A DNA stretch of 64,000 bases from NCBI GenBank assembly GCA_964291505.2, contig OZ220216.1, positions 1,860,001 through 1,924,000 of the forward strand, read 5' to 3'. The notes beneath the pieces are model-generated. The model was not told where the DNA came from. It searched no databases and saw nothing but the letters and a program-made list of their open reading frames with translations. This DNA comes from Kistimonas sp964291505 (GTDB lineage Bacteria > Pseudomonadota > Gammaproteobacteria > Pseudomonadales > Endozoicomonadaceae). This document shows, piece by piece, positions 63,701 through 64,000 of this stretch. The position numbers and the translations under genes were made by a program. Position 1 is the stretch's first letter, and every line of letters starts with the position of its first letter.

Positions 63701-64000
63701 ATTCTGCCTGTGTGATTTCATGCCCCCGGTTGCAGGCTTTCCAGTCAAAGCAATGCTGCCTTGACCTCCAGGCATGAGCAGGCATGTCGAGGATCGTTTT
63801 ACCTGAAAAAGGGTGCTGCCGGCGAATCAGCAATTCCAGCGTGACAGCCAGTGAAAACCAATCGAAGGATTCACGTATTCGGCCCTGATTTCGCAAGATG
63901 CCCGGTGCAGCAAAGGCCGGAGACAGGTAACACGGTATAACCTCGGAAACGGGCATGCCAATATCGGATGCCCCCGCAAAGTCAATGAGTACACCGTCGC
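63621..64000 (-). CDS. protein-kinase-like protein, N-terminal part beyond window
   Basis: The frame enters at the right edge and ends at 63621; about 126 C-terminal residues are visible. It begins DGVLIDFAGASDIGMPVSEV, which looks like kinase subdomain VII (hhhDFG) with DFA in place of DFG. It continues PCYLSPAFAAPGIL, in the place of the APE segment, and RIRESFDWFSLAVTLELLI, which matches subdomain IX (D-hWSLGhhLhELL). The end is short, with cysteines and histidines (HAWRSRQHCFDWKACNRGHE). A eukaryotic-type Ser/Thr kinase or pseudokinase is the best reading. The catalytic loop lies outside the window, so activity cannot be judged. It overlaps the TauE-type gene by 80 bases at the 3' ends. 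Confidence 0.55.
   Translation of the reverse strand, partial: DGVLIDFAGASDIGMPVSEVIPCYLSPAFAAPGILRNQGRIRESFDWFSLAVTLELLIRRQHPFSGKTILDMPAHAWRSRQHCFDWKACNRGHEITQAEFMGVLGHCVHAVEQRCAGMHQTEGAS

Overview
The window looks like a chromosomal segment of a host-associated marine gammaproteobacterium, most like the Endozoicomonas/Oceanospirillales group. This rests on the gammaproteobacterial gene orders seen here (ftsK-lolA-rarA-crcB-serS, gpsA-DUF4389-sixA, fabA-fabB, ccoNOQP/ccoGHIS, a complete rrn operon) together with insertion-sequence material and eukaryotic-type domains (SET, a kinase-like fragment). The taxon is an inference; no database search was possible.

Layout. 1-6 kb: alpha/beta hydrolase (cut by the left edge), a TRAP-type uptake operon (lipoprotein, solute-binding protein, fused QM permease), a cell-wall amidase and a hotdog thioesterase, all on the minus strand. 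6.07-7.35 kb: an intact IS3-family element with inverted repeats, a 3-bp target duplication and an A6G frameshift site. 7.5-10 kb: two tandem MFS paralogues. 10.3-12.1 kb: gpsA, DUF4389, sixA. 13-14.8 kb: fabA-fabB. 14.8-18.7 kb: a secreted M4 metallopeptidase and htpG with a sigma-32-type promoter. 19-20.3 kb: two deoxynucleoside kinases of unrelated folds. 20.3-29.8 kb: cysG, glpK and the ftsK-lolA-rarA-crcB-serS cluster. 29.9-35.2 kb: ADP-ribosylglycohydrolase, trpR plus an aromatic amino-acid permease behind a large palindrome, a SET-domain protein and an unrecognised anchored protein. 35.3-35.7 kb: a transposase remnant bracketed by a 55-bp direct repeat. 35.74-41.1 kb: rrn operon (16S-23S-5S, minus strand, no spacer tRNA) with two tandem promoters. 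41.1-44.1 kb: radical SAM protein, periplasmic binding protein and two small unknowns. 44.5-51 kb: nupC-deoC-deoA-deoB-deoD-tsx. 51.3-54.4 kb: hmgA and a lipidated UshA-type 5'-nucleotidase. 54.8-63.7 kb: cbb3 oxidase structural genes (behind an FNR/ANR-type box), its assembly genes and a TauE/SafE-type membrane protein. Right edge: the end of a protein-kinase-like gene.

Two themes stand out. First, nucleoside salvage: the nucleotidase would release nucleosides outside the cell, the Tsx-type channel and NupC would import them, DeoA/DeoD/DeoB/DeoC would degrade them to acetaldehyde and glyceraldehyde-3-phosphate, and Tdk plus the second kinase would instead trap deoxynucleosides for DNA synthesis. 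Second, micro-oxic respiration: ccoNOQP and ccoGHIS make and mature a high-affinity oxidase. I found no CRISPR array, prophage or recognisable defence island. The best candidates for something undescribed are the SET-domain protein, a two-hairpin dispersed repeat found in two intergenic regions, the kinase-like fragment, and the unusual kinase pair.
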